Positions 41,189-49,535 of a stretch of DNA of 64,000 nt are shown piece after piece; the stretch's first letter is position 1; every line of letters begins with the position of its first letter. A program made the translations under genes and the position numbers. The notes beneath the pieces are model-generated. The model did not search any database. It saw only the letters and a program-made list of their open reading frames with translations, and was not told the origin of the DNA. This DNA is from Bacillota bacterium (GTDB lineage: Bacteria; Bacillota; Clostridia; Lachnospirales; CAG-274), in NCBI GenBank assembly GCA_017460805.1, contig JAFUAF010000010.1:124001-188000 (forward strand). The letters are read 5' to 3'.

Positions 41189-43342
41189 TTATTTTCCGCT
41201 GTTTTGTTCCGCAATATATCTTACTTGATCCCGTGCATCTACAAAAGCATCAACTATATCGGGGTCAAAATGATTTCCCTTGCCCTCTATAATTATTTCC
41301 ATAGCCTTTTCAAAAGTAAACGGCTCTTTATAGCTTCTTCTTGATACAAGGGCATCAAATACATCCGCAACAGCCATTATTCGTGCCGAAAGAGGTATTT
41401 CTTCGCCTTTCAAGCCCTCGGGATAACCCATGCCGTTCCATTTTTCATGGTGGTAGGCGGCAAGGTTTTTAGCCTCTTTCAGATAGCCCGATTCCGACAC
41501 CAATTCCATAGCGCCATCGATTATCTCCGCACCTGCTGCGGAATGGGTCTTCATTATCTCGTATTCTTCGTCCGTCAGCTTGCCCGGCTTGTTAAGAATA
41601 CTGTCGGGTATCTTTATCTTTCCTATATCATGCAGAGGAGCGGAGTTTACCACATCCTCTATATAACTGTCGGTCAGCACATCAAGATGCTTGCCGTTTT
41701 TCTTCAGCTGCTTCATGATTATATGGGTATAGGCGGCTGTCTTTTTAATGTGGTCGCCCGTACATTTGTCGCGGCTTTCCACAATGTCGGCAAGCACAAG
41801 GATAAGACCATTCTGCATTTTGGTTATAACGCGGGTCTGTTCCTGTATATCCTCGATATAGCCCGAAGTTTCGTCTATCGTTTTGGTAAACGAATTGTAA
41901 AGCTGTTCTATCTCGTCGCCTGTGGAGATATCAAGGCTCTTGAAACGCTCTACACTCTCCGCGCGCTCTTTTTCGGTATTGAACGCAAAATCATCCGCCG
42001 ATATGGACATTGTGTTTATCGGCAGTATAACGTTGTATTCCGCAAGCCAGAGGCCTACCGCAAGTATCAGTATGAAAAATGCAAGGAAAAGCGATGTACA
42101 CTTTACAAGAAAGCTTATTTCATCCATAGTGACCTTGTGCATTGAGATGTCGGCCGCCGCATAAGCTGCGCAGCTGCCGTCCGCCCGGTATACGGGGATA
42201 TATACCGTAAGCAGCCAGCCGTAAGAGTCGTCCGTCGTTATCGGCGGTATCTCCTCGCCCGCAAGCAAAGCGGGAACATATTTTTCAAAAGAAGCGTCAA
42301 AAGGCACCACATCTCCGGGATGCGCGCCCTCGATATATTCGCCCTCATCGGTCTCGCTGTCAAGGTCAAAGACCACATGGCAGCCGTCCTCTTGTATCTG
42401 ATAAACATAAATGTACTGTATGCTGCTTTCCGCCGAGAAAAGCGCATAAAGGCGGTTGAGCGTTTTTGTGTAGCCGGGTACTTCTATACCGTTTTCAAGG
42501 TAGTCGTCAACTTTATCGCCGTCTACAAGTGAAGCCGCAAGGCGCGCAACGCTGTCACATACGGAGGTGTGCTCCGCCGTTATGGCCTTGTGGTAAAGTA
42601 CAAAACACATTCCTATGGAAGACGAAGCGATAATTACGACCGCCATACTTATTATGATAAGTATTTTGTGCTGGAGTGACAGCCTGCGTGTGTTCTGGCT
42701 TTCCGCCATGACCCTTTCCTCGTCGGAGAGGGGAGCCTGCCGCCAGCCGTAAAAATGTATTATCGTTCTGAATTTATCGGGGATAAAATGCAGGGCAATG
42801 ATAGAAACAAGAACCGTTATAGTCTTATCTGCAACATCTATCAGCATATCTGCCGCAAGCTGTGCCCAGAATACATTTTTTATCCAATGCTCGTAAATAT
42901 ATATTGCAAAAGGCGCGGATATGCCCTCACCAAAGCTCGAGCCGTACATATAATATGTGAGTACGGAGCCGAGGCCGCCGCCCAGAACGGAAAATACAAG
43001 TATTGCAAATATTGTCTTGGGCACACTTTTAAAGAAGCCCTTGCGCGCAAAAAATGCGGCAAAAAGCGCTATCAGTATATTTATAACTGCATAGTAGGCA
43101 TTCGTGATGTCGGAAAAGCCGTTTATTATATTGGTTATATAGCCCACGGCAATACCGGGCATATAACCGCCAAGCGAGGCGGTAATGACCGTACCTATGG
43201 AGTCAAGGAACACCGGAAGATGAAACCTGACCGCAATTGCCGAAAAACCAATATTTATAAGTGCGCCGAAAATGCAGAATAACAGGGCAATAAGCGGCTG
43301 AGAATAGCCGTTTCGGCTTAAAGTCTCTCTTTTTTTGTCCAT
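41189..43342 (-). CDS. Membrane sensor HD-GYP c-di-GMP phosphodiesterase, 717 aa
   Basis: Residues ~15-200 form several transmembrane helices resembling an ECF-transporter S component (FLDSIGTVITASLGGYMPGIAVGYITNIING). A further helix (~232-258), an extracytoplasmic sensor-like domain (~260-420), another helix (~425-445) and a HAMP-like/coiled linker follow. The C-terminal HD-GYP domain has HDIGKIKIPDSILNKPG, THSAAGAEII, HHEKWNGMGYPEGLKG and RIMAVADVFDAL, so both HD and GYP motifs are intact. It should hydrolyse c-di-GMP in response to an external or membrane signal. Start at 43342 follows AAAAGGAGGTGCAGC. Confidence 0.9.
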   Translation of the reverse strand: MDKKRETLSRNGYSQPLIALLFCIFGALINIGFSAIAVRFHLPVFLDSIGTVITASLGGYMPGIAVGYITNIINGFSDITNAYYAVINILIALFAAFFARKGFFKSVPKTIFAILVFSVLGGGLGSVLTYYMYGSSFGEGISAPFAIYIYEHWIKNVFWAQLAADMLIDVADKTITVLVSIIALHFIPDKFRTIIHFYGWRQAPLSDEERVMAESQNTRRLSLQHKILIIISMAVVIIASSSIGMCFVLYHKAITAEHTSVCDSVARLAASLVDGDKVDDYLENGIEVPGYTKTLNRLYALFSAESSIQYIYVYQIQEDGCHVVFDLDSETDEGEYIEGAHPGDVVPFDASFEKYVPALLAGEEIPPITTDDSYGWLLTVYIPVYRADGSCAAYAAADISMHKVTMDEISFLVKCTSLFLAFFILILAVGLWLAEYNVILPINTMSISADDFAFNTEKERAESVERFKSLDISTGDEIEQLYNSFTKTIDETSGYIEDIQEQTRVITKMQNGLILVLADIVESRDKCTGDHIKKTAAYTHIIMKQLKKNGKHLDVLTDSYIEDVVNSAPLHDIGKIKIPDSILNKPGKLTDEEYEIMKTHSAAGAEIIDGAMELVSESGYLKEAKNLAAYHHEKWNGMGYPEGLKGEEIPLSARIMAVADVFDALVSRRSYKEPFTFEKAMEIIIEGKGNHFDPDIVDAFVDARDQVRYIAEQNSGK

Positions 43343-43427
43343 GCTGCACCTCCTTTTGAAACAACCGATCATAATTTATATAAGTATATCATAGTGTTAC
43401 CTATAAAATCAATAGAATTTTTGCGTT

Positions 43428-45797
43428 TTACCACACTTTTATCCTGTCTTCGGGCGCAAGGTACATACCGTCGCCCTCTTTTATGTCATAGGTGTCCAAA
43501 AATTCGTCAAACTGCTGCAGTGTGACATTTGTTCTTAAATAGGCAAGCGGATGCGGATCGCTGATAGTCAGGATATATTCATTGTAAGGCGTTGTCAGTT
43601 GTTCCCATGCGCGTGCATATTCGCGGAAGAAAGTATCGTAATCGAAATCCTTGTGTTTTTTGGCTATGCGCAGTACACATTGCAAACCGCCCATATCCGC
43701 TATAGCCTCGTCACGAATAAACTTGCCGCTGTATATGCCGCCCTCGTAAGGCATGATATTGTCGTAGTATTCTACAAGTTTTTCCGATCTTTTCTCAAAA
43801 GCGGCACGGTCCTCGTCTGTCCACCAGTCTTTTTTATTGCCGTCTTTGTCGAATTTTGAACCGATCACATCAAAGGAATGTGATATTTCATGGCCTATTA
43901 CGGAAGCGCCCAAAGTCGCATAAAGGTTTTCCTTGCTGCTGTCGGCGGAATAAAAAGCCAATATCTCCGCCCAGAGGATCGCCATACTGTTTGTATTCTG
44001 CGAATTGTAGGCGTTGGCAGCAAGCGGGTCATCCGTCCATTCGGTCTTGTCTACCTGTCCGTTTATGCGGCTGATTATTGTATTTCTTGATAGTTCGGCT
44101 ATTTTGCTCAATATCTCGCTATAGCCGCATCCCGTAAAATCAAGATCCGATACGTCGGGGAATTTATTGGGCCAACCAACCTGAAAATTCATATTATCAA
44201 GCTTTTCTATGGCTTTTTTGCGTGTTGCTTCGCTTAACCAATCCTCTTCTGAAAGCATTATTTTATATTCGTCAATTATTTCCCGACATAATTTTGTTAC
44301 ATCGTCTTTTATTTTTTTATCGCCGTAACGCTGAATGTACGCGTTGGCAAGGGTAAGTGTCATTGTATACCGAACGGTTTCGGCAGCGTCTTTTTCAATA
44401 CTCACAGGCTCGATACCTGTCATTTGGTAATAGTAATCGTTATAGTAATCAAGCGACTCCTTATCAAGATAATTGCAGTCACTGTACAATATGGATACTA
44501 TCAGCTTGTCTTTAAGATATTCAAGGTTTTCTTCCGTGTATATCTCGCCGAGTCTGTCAAAATAATCGGGTACATATTCATAAATTATCTCGGACTTGTC
44601 AAAACCGCAGTTTTCAAGCATATCTTTAAGCGGGAAATCACCGCAGCGGCTGTACAGGTCATCAAGGTCTGCGACCGTCATATATTTTTCCACATCATCG
44701 GGGTCTGACAGTTCATCGCTTGTGGGAATAGTATCGGCAAAAAGATTTTCCCATTCAAAGGAATTTAAAAATATTTCGTCTGCCGCATCAGACTCAAAGC
44801 CGAGATGTGTCATCAGTTTGTTGTTAAGTTCTTTGCGGCAGTTATAATTTTTGAAAGCATAGTCCGAAAGTTCTTCATATTCGCTGCTGTCGCCAAGCTC
44901 AAGAGAGGGCGGCGTGATATTAAGCACATAGCGGCTGTTATCATAAATATCGGGATCTATGGTACAGCTGATAAAAGTGCTGTCGGGCAGCGCACCCTCA
45001 TAGCCTGTGATATATTCGCTTAACTCGTCAAGATCGTCTATATCGGCTATTTCTTTTATCATTTCCGCTTCAGGCTCTATATAGTCCGCTCTGGCATCAA
45101 AATCCAGAATTGCGCTGTAAAGCTGCTGCAAAAGTTTTTCTTCGTGATTGCGCGGCGTGGAAGTGAGGATAGTCATGATATTTTTTTGTACCTCATCTTC
45201 TACATCGGCTTCAACATAGCGTGATGTCATTCCTGCGGGGATAGTGTTATCAAGCACCCATTGTCCCGTGACAGCCATTGAAAAATCATCTTTTAAAGAT
45301 ACATTGGGGTCAATGGTCTCTTTAAGGTTGGATGTGACCCACGGTTTGCCCTTTGACCAATCAAAGTTAAAATCGGGCTCATAGTTTTCTTCGGCATTTT
45401 CGGCAGCGGAGATGTATGACTCTGCGCCGTTGGCGGTTATAAGCCCGCCGTCTTCGTCAAATTCAACTGTCGTGCCCAGACTTTTTGCTATAAACTCGGC
45501 AGGTGTGAATAATCTGTCATTAAAAATTATCTGTCCGCCGTATTCATAGTCTGTGGCCTCGCCGTCTGTCACACTGTATGAAACATTTTTGGGAAGCTCT
45601 ATTTTGCCTGAACCCGTGTCAATGACCGCCTGTTCGTTTTCCGCGTCCCATTGAACATCATAACCAAGTTCGGTATAGACATCGCGCACGGAGGCATACA
45701 GACTGTCCTCGTAATAAACACCCTCCGCGGCGTAAACATTTAACTGCGAACTTAACAATGCCGCTATTGCAATAATTGAAAGTATACGTTTTTTCAT
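43428..45797 (-). CDS. Secreted M13-family zinc metallopeptidase with N-terminal stalk-type domain, 789 aa
   Basis: Signal peptide (1-23). Residues ~25-125 resemble a copper-amine-oxidase-N domain (VYTELGYDVQWDAENEQAVI; FTPAEFIAKSLGTTVEFDED). The remainder is a peptidase M13 (neprilysin-like) protein: NAYNSQNTNSMAILWAEI, zinc site VIGHEISHSFD, third ligand RDEAIADMGGLQ and the C-terminal RTNVTLQQFDEFLDTYDI ending IKVW. All zinc ligands are present, so it is probably active outside the cell on peptides. The pairing with a stalk domain fits wall attachment. Monocistronic; GGGAGTGATCAC precedes the start. Confidence 0.9.
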   Translation of the reverse strand: MKKRILSIIAIAALLSSQLNVYAAEGVYYEDSLYASVRDVYTELGYDVQWDAENEQAVIDTGSGKIELPKNVSYSVTDGEATDYEYGGQIIFNDRLFTPAEFIAKSLGTTVEFDEDGGLITANGAESYISAAENAEENYEPDFNFDWSKGKPWVTSNLKETIDPNVSLKDDFSMAVTGQWVLDNTIPAGMTSRYVEADVEDEVQKNIMTILTSTPRNHEEKLLQQLYSAILDFDARADYIEPEAEMIKEIADIDDLDELSEYITGYEGALPDSTFISCTIDPDIYDNSRYVLNITPPSLELGDSSEYEELSDYAFKNYNCRKELNNKLMTHLGFESDAADEIFLNSFEWENLFADTIPTSDELSDPDDVEKYMTVADLDDLYSRCGDFPLKDMLENCGFDKSEIIYEYVPDYFDRLGEIYTEENLEYLKDKLIVSILYSDCNYLDKESLDYYNDYYYQMTGIEPVSIEKDAAETVRYTMTLTLANAYIQRYGDKKIKDDVTKLCREIIDEYKIMLSEEDWLSEATRKKAIEKLDNMNFQVGWPNKFPDVSDLDFTGCGYSEILSKIAELSRNTIISRINGQVDKTEWTDDPLAANAYNSQNTNSMAILWAEILAFYSADSSKENLYATLGASVIGHEISHSFDVIGSKFDKDGNKKDWWTDEDRAAFEKRSEKLVEYYDNIMPYEGGIYSGKFIRDEAIADMGGLQCVLRIAKKHKDFDYDTFFREYARAWEQLTTPYNEYILTISDPHPLAYLRTNVTLQQFDEFLDTYDIKEGDGMYLAPEDRIKVW

Positions 45798-46000
45798 GTG
45801 ATCACTCCCATTTATATTAGATAATTAAATTGTAACATATCAGTCAAAAAATTACAATAATATTATACAGCCCGACCCATTTATGTTTTATTCAAAAAAC
45901 TGTTGTATGATATAGAAATTGCTGCGGATAGTTAAGAAAAATCAGACTATACTGCGAAAAGCATTAGAATGTTAAAAAGTAACAAAATATTAAAACACTA

Positions 46001-46031
46001 TTGACAATAACCTCGTGTTATGGTTTATAAT
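46001..46031 (+). promoter_or_regulatory. Promoter of the CE12-like esterase gene
   Basis: TTGACA (46001-46006) and TATAAT (46026-46031) with a 19-nt spacer, longer than usual. The rest of the 45798-46070 gap is AT-rich with no gene or riboswitch that I can see. Confidence 0.5.
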
Positions 46032-46070
46032 AAAGGTAGTAAATAATGAAACTTCAAAGGAGGAATACGA

Positions 46071-48239
46071 ATGAAAAAAATTTCTAAGCTTGCAAGGCGT
46101 GTTATCGGTATGACACTTGCTTGCAGTATTGCCCTTGTATCGGGCGGACTGCCGTCGGTCTCGGCTGCGGACAAGACAAACGTTTATGTGCTTGGTGACT
46201 CCACAGGCTGCGATTATTCGGCAGATATGGACACTACGTACTATTACAAAAGAGTGGGCTTCGGCACACGCTTGGGCGATTATCTGACAGATGATGCGAC
46301 TGTCGTAAATCTTGCCATGAGCGGCAGAAGCTCCAAAAGCTTCACATCGGAAAGCTACTACACAACATATAAAAATTCCGTTTCAAAGGGAGATTATGTT
46401 ATCATAGCTTTCGGTCACAACGATGAAAAGGCAGAAGACCCGACAAGATATACAGAGCCCGTAGGCGACAAGGACACAGCGGGTTCCTTCAAGAATTCGC
46501 TTTATGTAAACTACATTCAACCCGCACTTGCGGCAGGTGCAACACCTATCCTTGCAACACCCGTTGTAAGACGTACAACATCGGGCACATGGAGCGATTC
46601 TCAGCTTCATAAGGCAAACGGCGGCGACTATGCACAGGCTGTACGCGATTTAGGCAAAGAACTTGGCCTTACCGTTATCGACAACACACAGATGACAAAA
46701 GACCTTTATGACTCTATCGGCGCTTCCGAGTCTGTTTATCTTCACGCATGGTTAAGCAGCAAGGCAACAAGCGTTGACAATACGCACCTTAACAACTACG
46801 GCGCATCCTATGTTGCTTATATGATGGCAAATGCTGTCACATCTTCCGACAGCGGCCTTAAAAATTATGTTAAAAGCGGCATAAGCGCTCCTTCAAAGGA
46901 CACGGCGCTTATAGTAAATCCCTCGTATGTTGAGCCTGACCCCGATGCGGCAGACCTTGACGAAAGCGAGCTTGCAAAGAGCGTTTTCAAGACAACAAGC
47001 CCATGGTACGGCACGGCATTCGGCGATATCGGCGGCGTAAGCAAGCTGATGAAAAACGGCGAATTGGTCGTAAATACAACTTCAAACAGAACCAATTTTG
47101 ATATTACGGAGATCGACAGCAAGACAGTTCAGATAAGAACAGGCGATGTTGCAACAACACAGAGTTTCGGTAAGATCGCCGATACAAGTGATGCGTTCAC
47201 ATTCTATTATATGCCTGTTGATGCTGCTTCAAACTTCGAGATAAGTGCAGATGCAAAGGTAAATGACGTGCTTATCAACAATCAGGTCTCTTTCGGTGCT
47301 GTCTGCCTTGACAGAGTTTCCATCGACGAGAGCAACAAGAACCTTTACCGTTATGTTGCGGCAGGTGCCGTAAAATTCGGTGACAATGCCTATGTGACAT
47401 TTGAAAGAAATGATGATGTGCTTTCCACAAAGGGTCAGGGCGCATACACACCCGCAAAGGGCGATACCGTAAAAGTGAAGCTTGTTAAATCGGGCGACAA
47501 TATTACCGCAACTTTCGGTAATGTAACACAGAAGTACACAAATAAAATGAGCGGTACTGTTTACTTTGGTTTCTATACAACAAGAAACTGCGACGTTACT
47601 TTCAGCAATATCTACTACAGCAACGAAATAGTGGAGGGCGGCGATGATGTAACAGAAGCCACAACGGAAGCTGCAACAGAAGCAACAACAGCAGAAGCAA
47701 CTACCGAAGCAGCTACAACAGAAGTGACGACCGAAGCAGCAACAGCAGAGGCAACGACAGAGGCTGCTGCAGAGCCCGAGCCCGCCGATGATTTTGCACA
47801 GCAGGTCGGTATGTCTTACGGCGACCACAAGATAACTTATTCATCGGCTGTTGACAGTCTTAACTATAAGGAAGTCGGCTTTATATTCGAATATGACGGC
47901 AAGAGCGTTATGAAGAGCACCAATACGGTTTACAATACGATCGACGAAAGCGGTTTTACAGCGGAAGAGCTCGGCGGCAAGTACATCTATTCATTTACGA
48001 TAGATGACATCAAGGACGGCACACAGGGCGAAATAAATGTTACCGCATACCATATCGATCTTGACGGAAGTATCCATGAAAGTATTTTTAATCCGGTCTC
48101 GGAGATCAGCAAGGCGATAGGTGCGGTGCCCGAGGATGAAGTGAAGAGCGCGGAAGCTCCCGCAGACATCAAGGAAATACCTGTTATAGAGGATGAAACT
48201 TTAAGCGGTGCGGCTATAGAAATACCGGAGGTGGCATAA
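46071..48239 (+). CDS. Secreted SGNH rhamnogalacturonan-acetylesterase-like protein, 722 aa
   Basis: Signal peptide 1-33 (cut near VSAAD). Residues ~37-262 form a CE12-type SGNH esterase: block I VYVLGDSTGCDY, block II AMSGRSSKSF, block III IIAFGHND and catalytic VDNTHLNNYGA (Asp-His). It would deacetylate pectin (rhamnogalacturonan). Residues ~290-520 look like a beta-sandwich accessory domain (FEISADAKVNDVLIN). A Thr/Glu/Ala linker with repeated TEATTEAA units (~525-570) leads to a C-terminal beta domain (~580-690). No dockerin or sorting motif is obvious. Followed, with a TAATG overlap, by a 47-aa peptide gene. Confidence 0.85.
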   Translation: MKKISKLARRVIGMTLACSIALVSGGLPSVSAADKTNVYVLGDSTGCDYSADMDTTYYYKRVGFGTRLGDYLTDDATVVNLAMSGRSSKSFTSESYYTTYKNSVSKGDYVIIAFGHNDEKAEDPTRYTEPVGDKDTAGSFKNSLYVNYIQPALAAGATPILATPVVRRTTSGTWSDSQLHKANGGDYAQAVRDLGKELGLTVIDNTQMTKDLYDSIGASESVYLHAWLSSKATSVDNTHLNNYGASYVAYMMANAVTSSDSGLKNYVKSGISAPSKDTALIVNPSYVEPDPDAADLDESELAKSVFKTTSPWYGTAFGDIGGVSKLMKNGELVVNTTSNRTNFDITEIDSKTVQIRTGDVATTQSFGKIADTSDAFTFYYMPVDAASNFEISADAKVNDVLINNQVSFGAVCLDRVSIDESNKNLYRYVAAGAVKFGDNAYVTFERNDDVLSTKGQGAYTPAKGDTVKVKLVKSGDNITATFGNVTQKYTNKMSGTVYFGFYTTRNCDVTFSNIYYSNEIVEGGDDVTEATTEAATEATTAEATTEAATTEVTTEAATAEATTEAAAEPEPADDFAQQVGMSYGDHKITYSSAVDSLNYKEVGFIFEYDGKSVMKSTNTVYNTIDESGFTAEELGGKYIYSFTIDDIKDGTQGEINVTAYHIDLDGSIHESIFNPVSEISKAIGAVPEDEVKSAEAPADIKEIPVIEDETLSGAAIEIPEVA

Positions 48240-48382
48240 TGAAAAAGACATACGATACACCCGAATTATCTGTGACAAGAATTGAAAACACGGATGTTAT
48301 AACCCTGAGCGGCCTTATCTTTGGCGGCGAAAAGGGCGAGTCCGAAAAGGAAAGTTTTTCGGATATGTTCTCAGACAAATAA
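48239..48382 (+). CDS. Small peptide, 47 aa, translationally coupled to the esterase gene
   Basis: The ATG overlaps the upstream stop (TAATG), with GGAGGTGG just upstream, so translation is well supported. It begins MKKTYDTPELSVTRIENTD, continues VITLSGLIFGGEKGESE and ends FSDMFSDK. The opening resembles many short clostridial peptides of the MKKxYxxPE...DVI type whose function is unknown. It contains a GG pair but no clear LSEEE leader. A terminator follows at 48394. Confidence 0.7.
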   Translation: MKKTYDTPELSVTRIENTDVITLSGLIFGGEKGESEKESFSDMFSDK

Positions 48383-48393
48383 AAACCTTTCGC

Positions 48394-48432
48394 AAAAAAG
48401 TGTTGTCATATCATATACGGCAGCACTTTTTT
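48394..48432 (+). terminator. Terminator of the esterase-peptide unit
   Basis: AAAAAAGTGTTGTC pairs with GGCAGCACTTTTTT (G-U wobbles) and ends in a T-run. Confidence 0.8.
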
Positions 48433-48543
48433 ATATTCCGAATACCCCCTACTCTATTCTTCTCTTACATCAAAAAACTTATTCAAACCCTTTATTGTAA
48501 AAAAATTTGGTGTAGTCATTATCGGCCGCACCAAATATTATAG

Positions 48544-48586
48544 AACCAAAAAACAGGGATGACGCACCATATCAGTGCGGCATCCC
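48544..48586 (-). terminator. Terminator of the GH43 gene (repeated hairpin family)
   Basis: GGGATG/CATCCC stem with inner GCAC/GTGC, followed by TGTTTTTT on the minus strand. Similar to 12281-12330. Confidence 0.75.
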
Positions 48587-48925
48587 CTTTGAATATCGTA
48601 TTGAATTATGATGCAAACGTCAGCTGAGTTATTGTTGAATTGCTGCCCGATGCTGCGCCCGCTATTGTATAAGTACCCTTTGTAAGGCTTACTTTTACCG
48701 TGCCTGTACCTGTTGTTGTACCGCCTATCGTAATGCCCTTGCCCGAAACTACGGCTGTCATTGTGCAGTTTCTGTCAACCGTAAATGTAATGGAGTTATC
48801 CGACCTTAATTTAACGCCGTTGCTGTCCACGCTTCTTACGTTGAATTTCATGTTTGCGTAAGTAGCTGTCTTGCTTGTTACTGTCGAAGAATTAAGCTTG
48901 TATGTGCCCATTGCAACAGCCGAAG

Positions 48926-49020
48926 AAGAACTGCTTGAACTTGAGCTGCTTGAACTTGAACTGCTTGAACTTGAACTGCCTGAACTTGAACTGCTCGAAG
49001 CCGAACTGCCCGAACCGCTC
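48926..49020. repeat. Serine-coding tandem repeats (poly-Ser linker)
   Basis: Repeating 12-bp units GAACTTGAACTG and variants encode ~25 consecutive serines on the minus strand, separating two extracellular domains. Unit length is a multiple of three, so changes would not shift the frame. Confidence 0.85.
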
Positions 49021-49450
49021 TTTGTATCAAGCTGAATTTTATAAACATTGATATTGCTGCCTGCGGAGTACAGGAATACAGTACCCGTAAAATCAATATC
49101 GGCAGAGGCCGTGCCTGCGGAAGAACCAAAGTTTATCGTGCCAAGCTTGTTGCCCTTGACATCGGCTATCACAATGCTTCTTGTGTCGGAGCCCGTAGAT
49201 CTTGCGGTCACTTTTATTGCAGAAGCGCCGCTCGTTTCAAACGAAACGGATCTGTACTGTGCTGCACCCGCGCCGTTGAGTGCAAGTGCATAGTTGTATG
49301 CCGTGCCGTTTACGCTTACGGATTCCGCCTTGATGTCCATAGCCTTGTCGGAAGTAGAATGGAAACGAAGTCCGTCCACGGTAAAGGCTTTTGCTATCGT
49401 ACCAAGCTTGCTGAACTGAGAATCACCGAAGTTCCAGCTCTTTGACGAAG

Positions 49451-49535
49451 CTGTCGAAGTGCTTGTACTTGTACTTGTGTTTGTATTAGTATTAGTATTA
49501 GTATTAGTATTCGTACTTGTACTCGTACTTGTGCT
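49451..49535. repeat. Hexanucleotide repeats encoding a Ser/Asn-Thr linker
   Basis: On the plus strand GTATTA is repeated several times, flanked by GTACTT-like variants. The minus strand encodes alternating Asn-Thr and Ser-Thr dipeptides (linker). Confidence 0.85.

Noticed and set aside
48926..49535. Tandem repeats that might suggest a CRISPR array or VNTR locus
   Set aside because: Units of 6-12 bp without spacers, in frame, encoding Ser and Asn-Thr/Ser-Thr linkers of a secreted enzyme.
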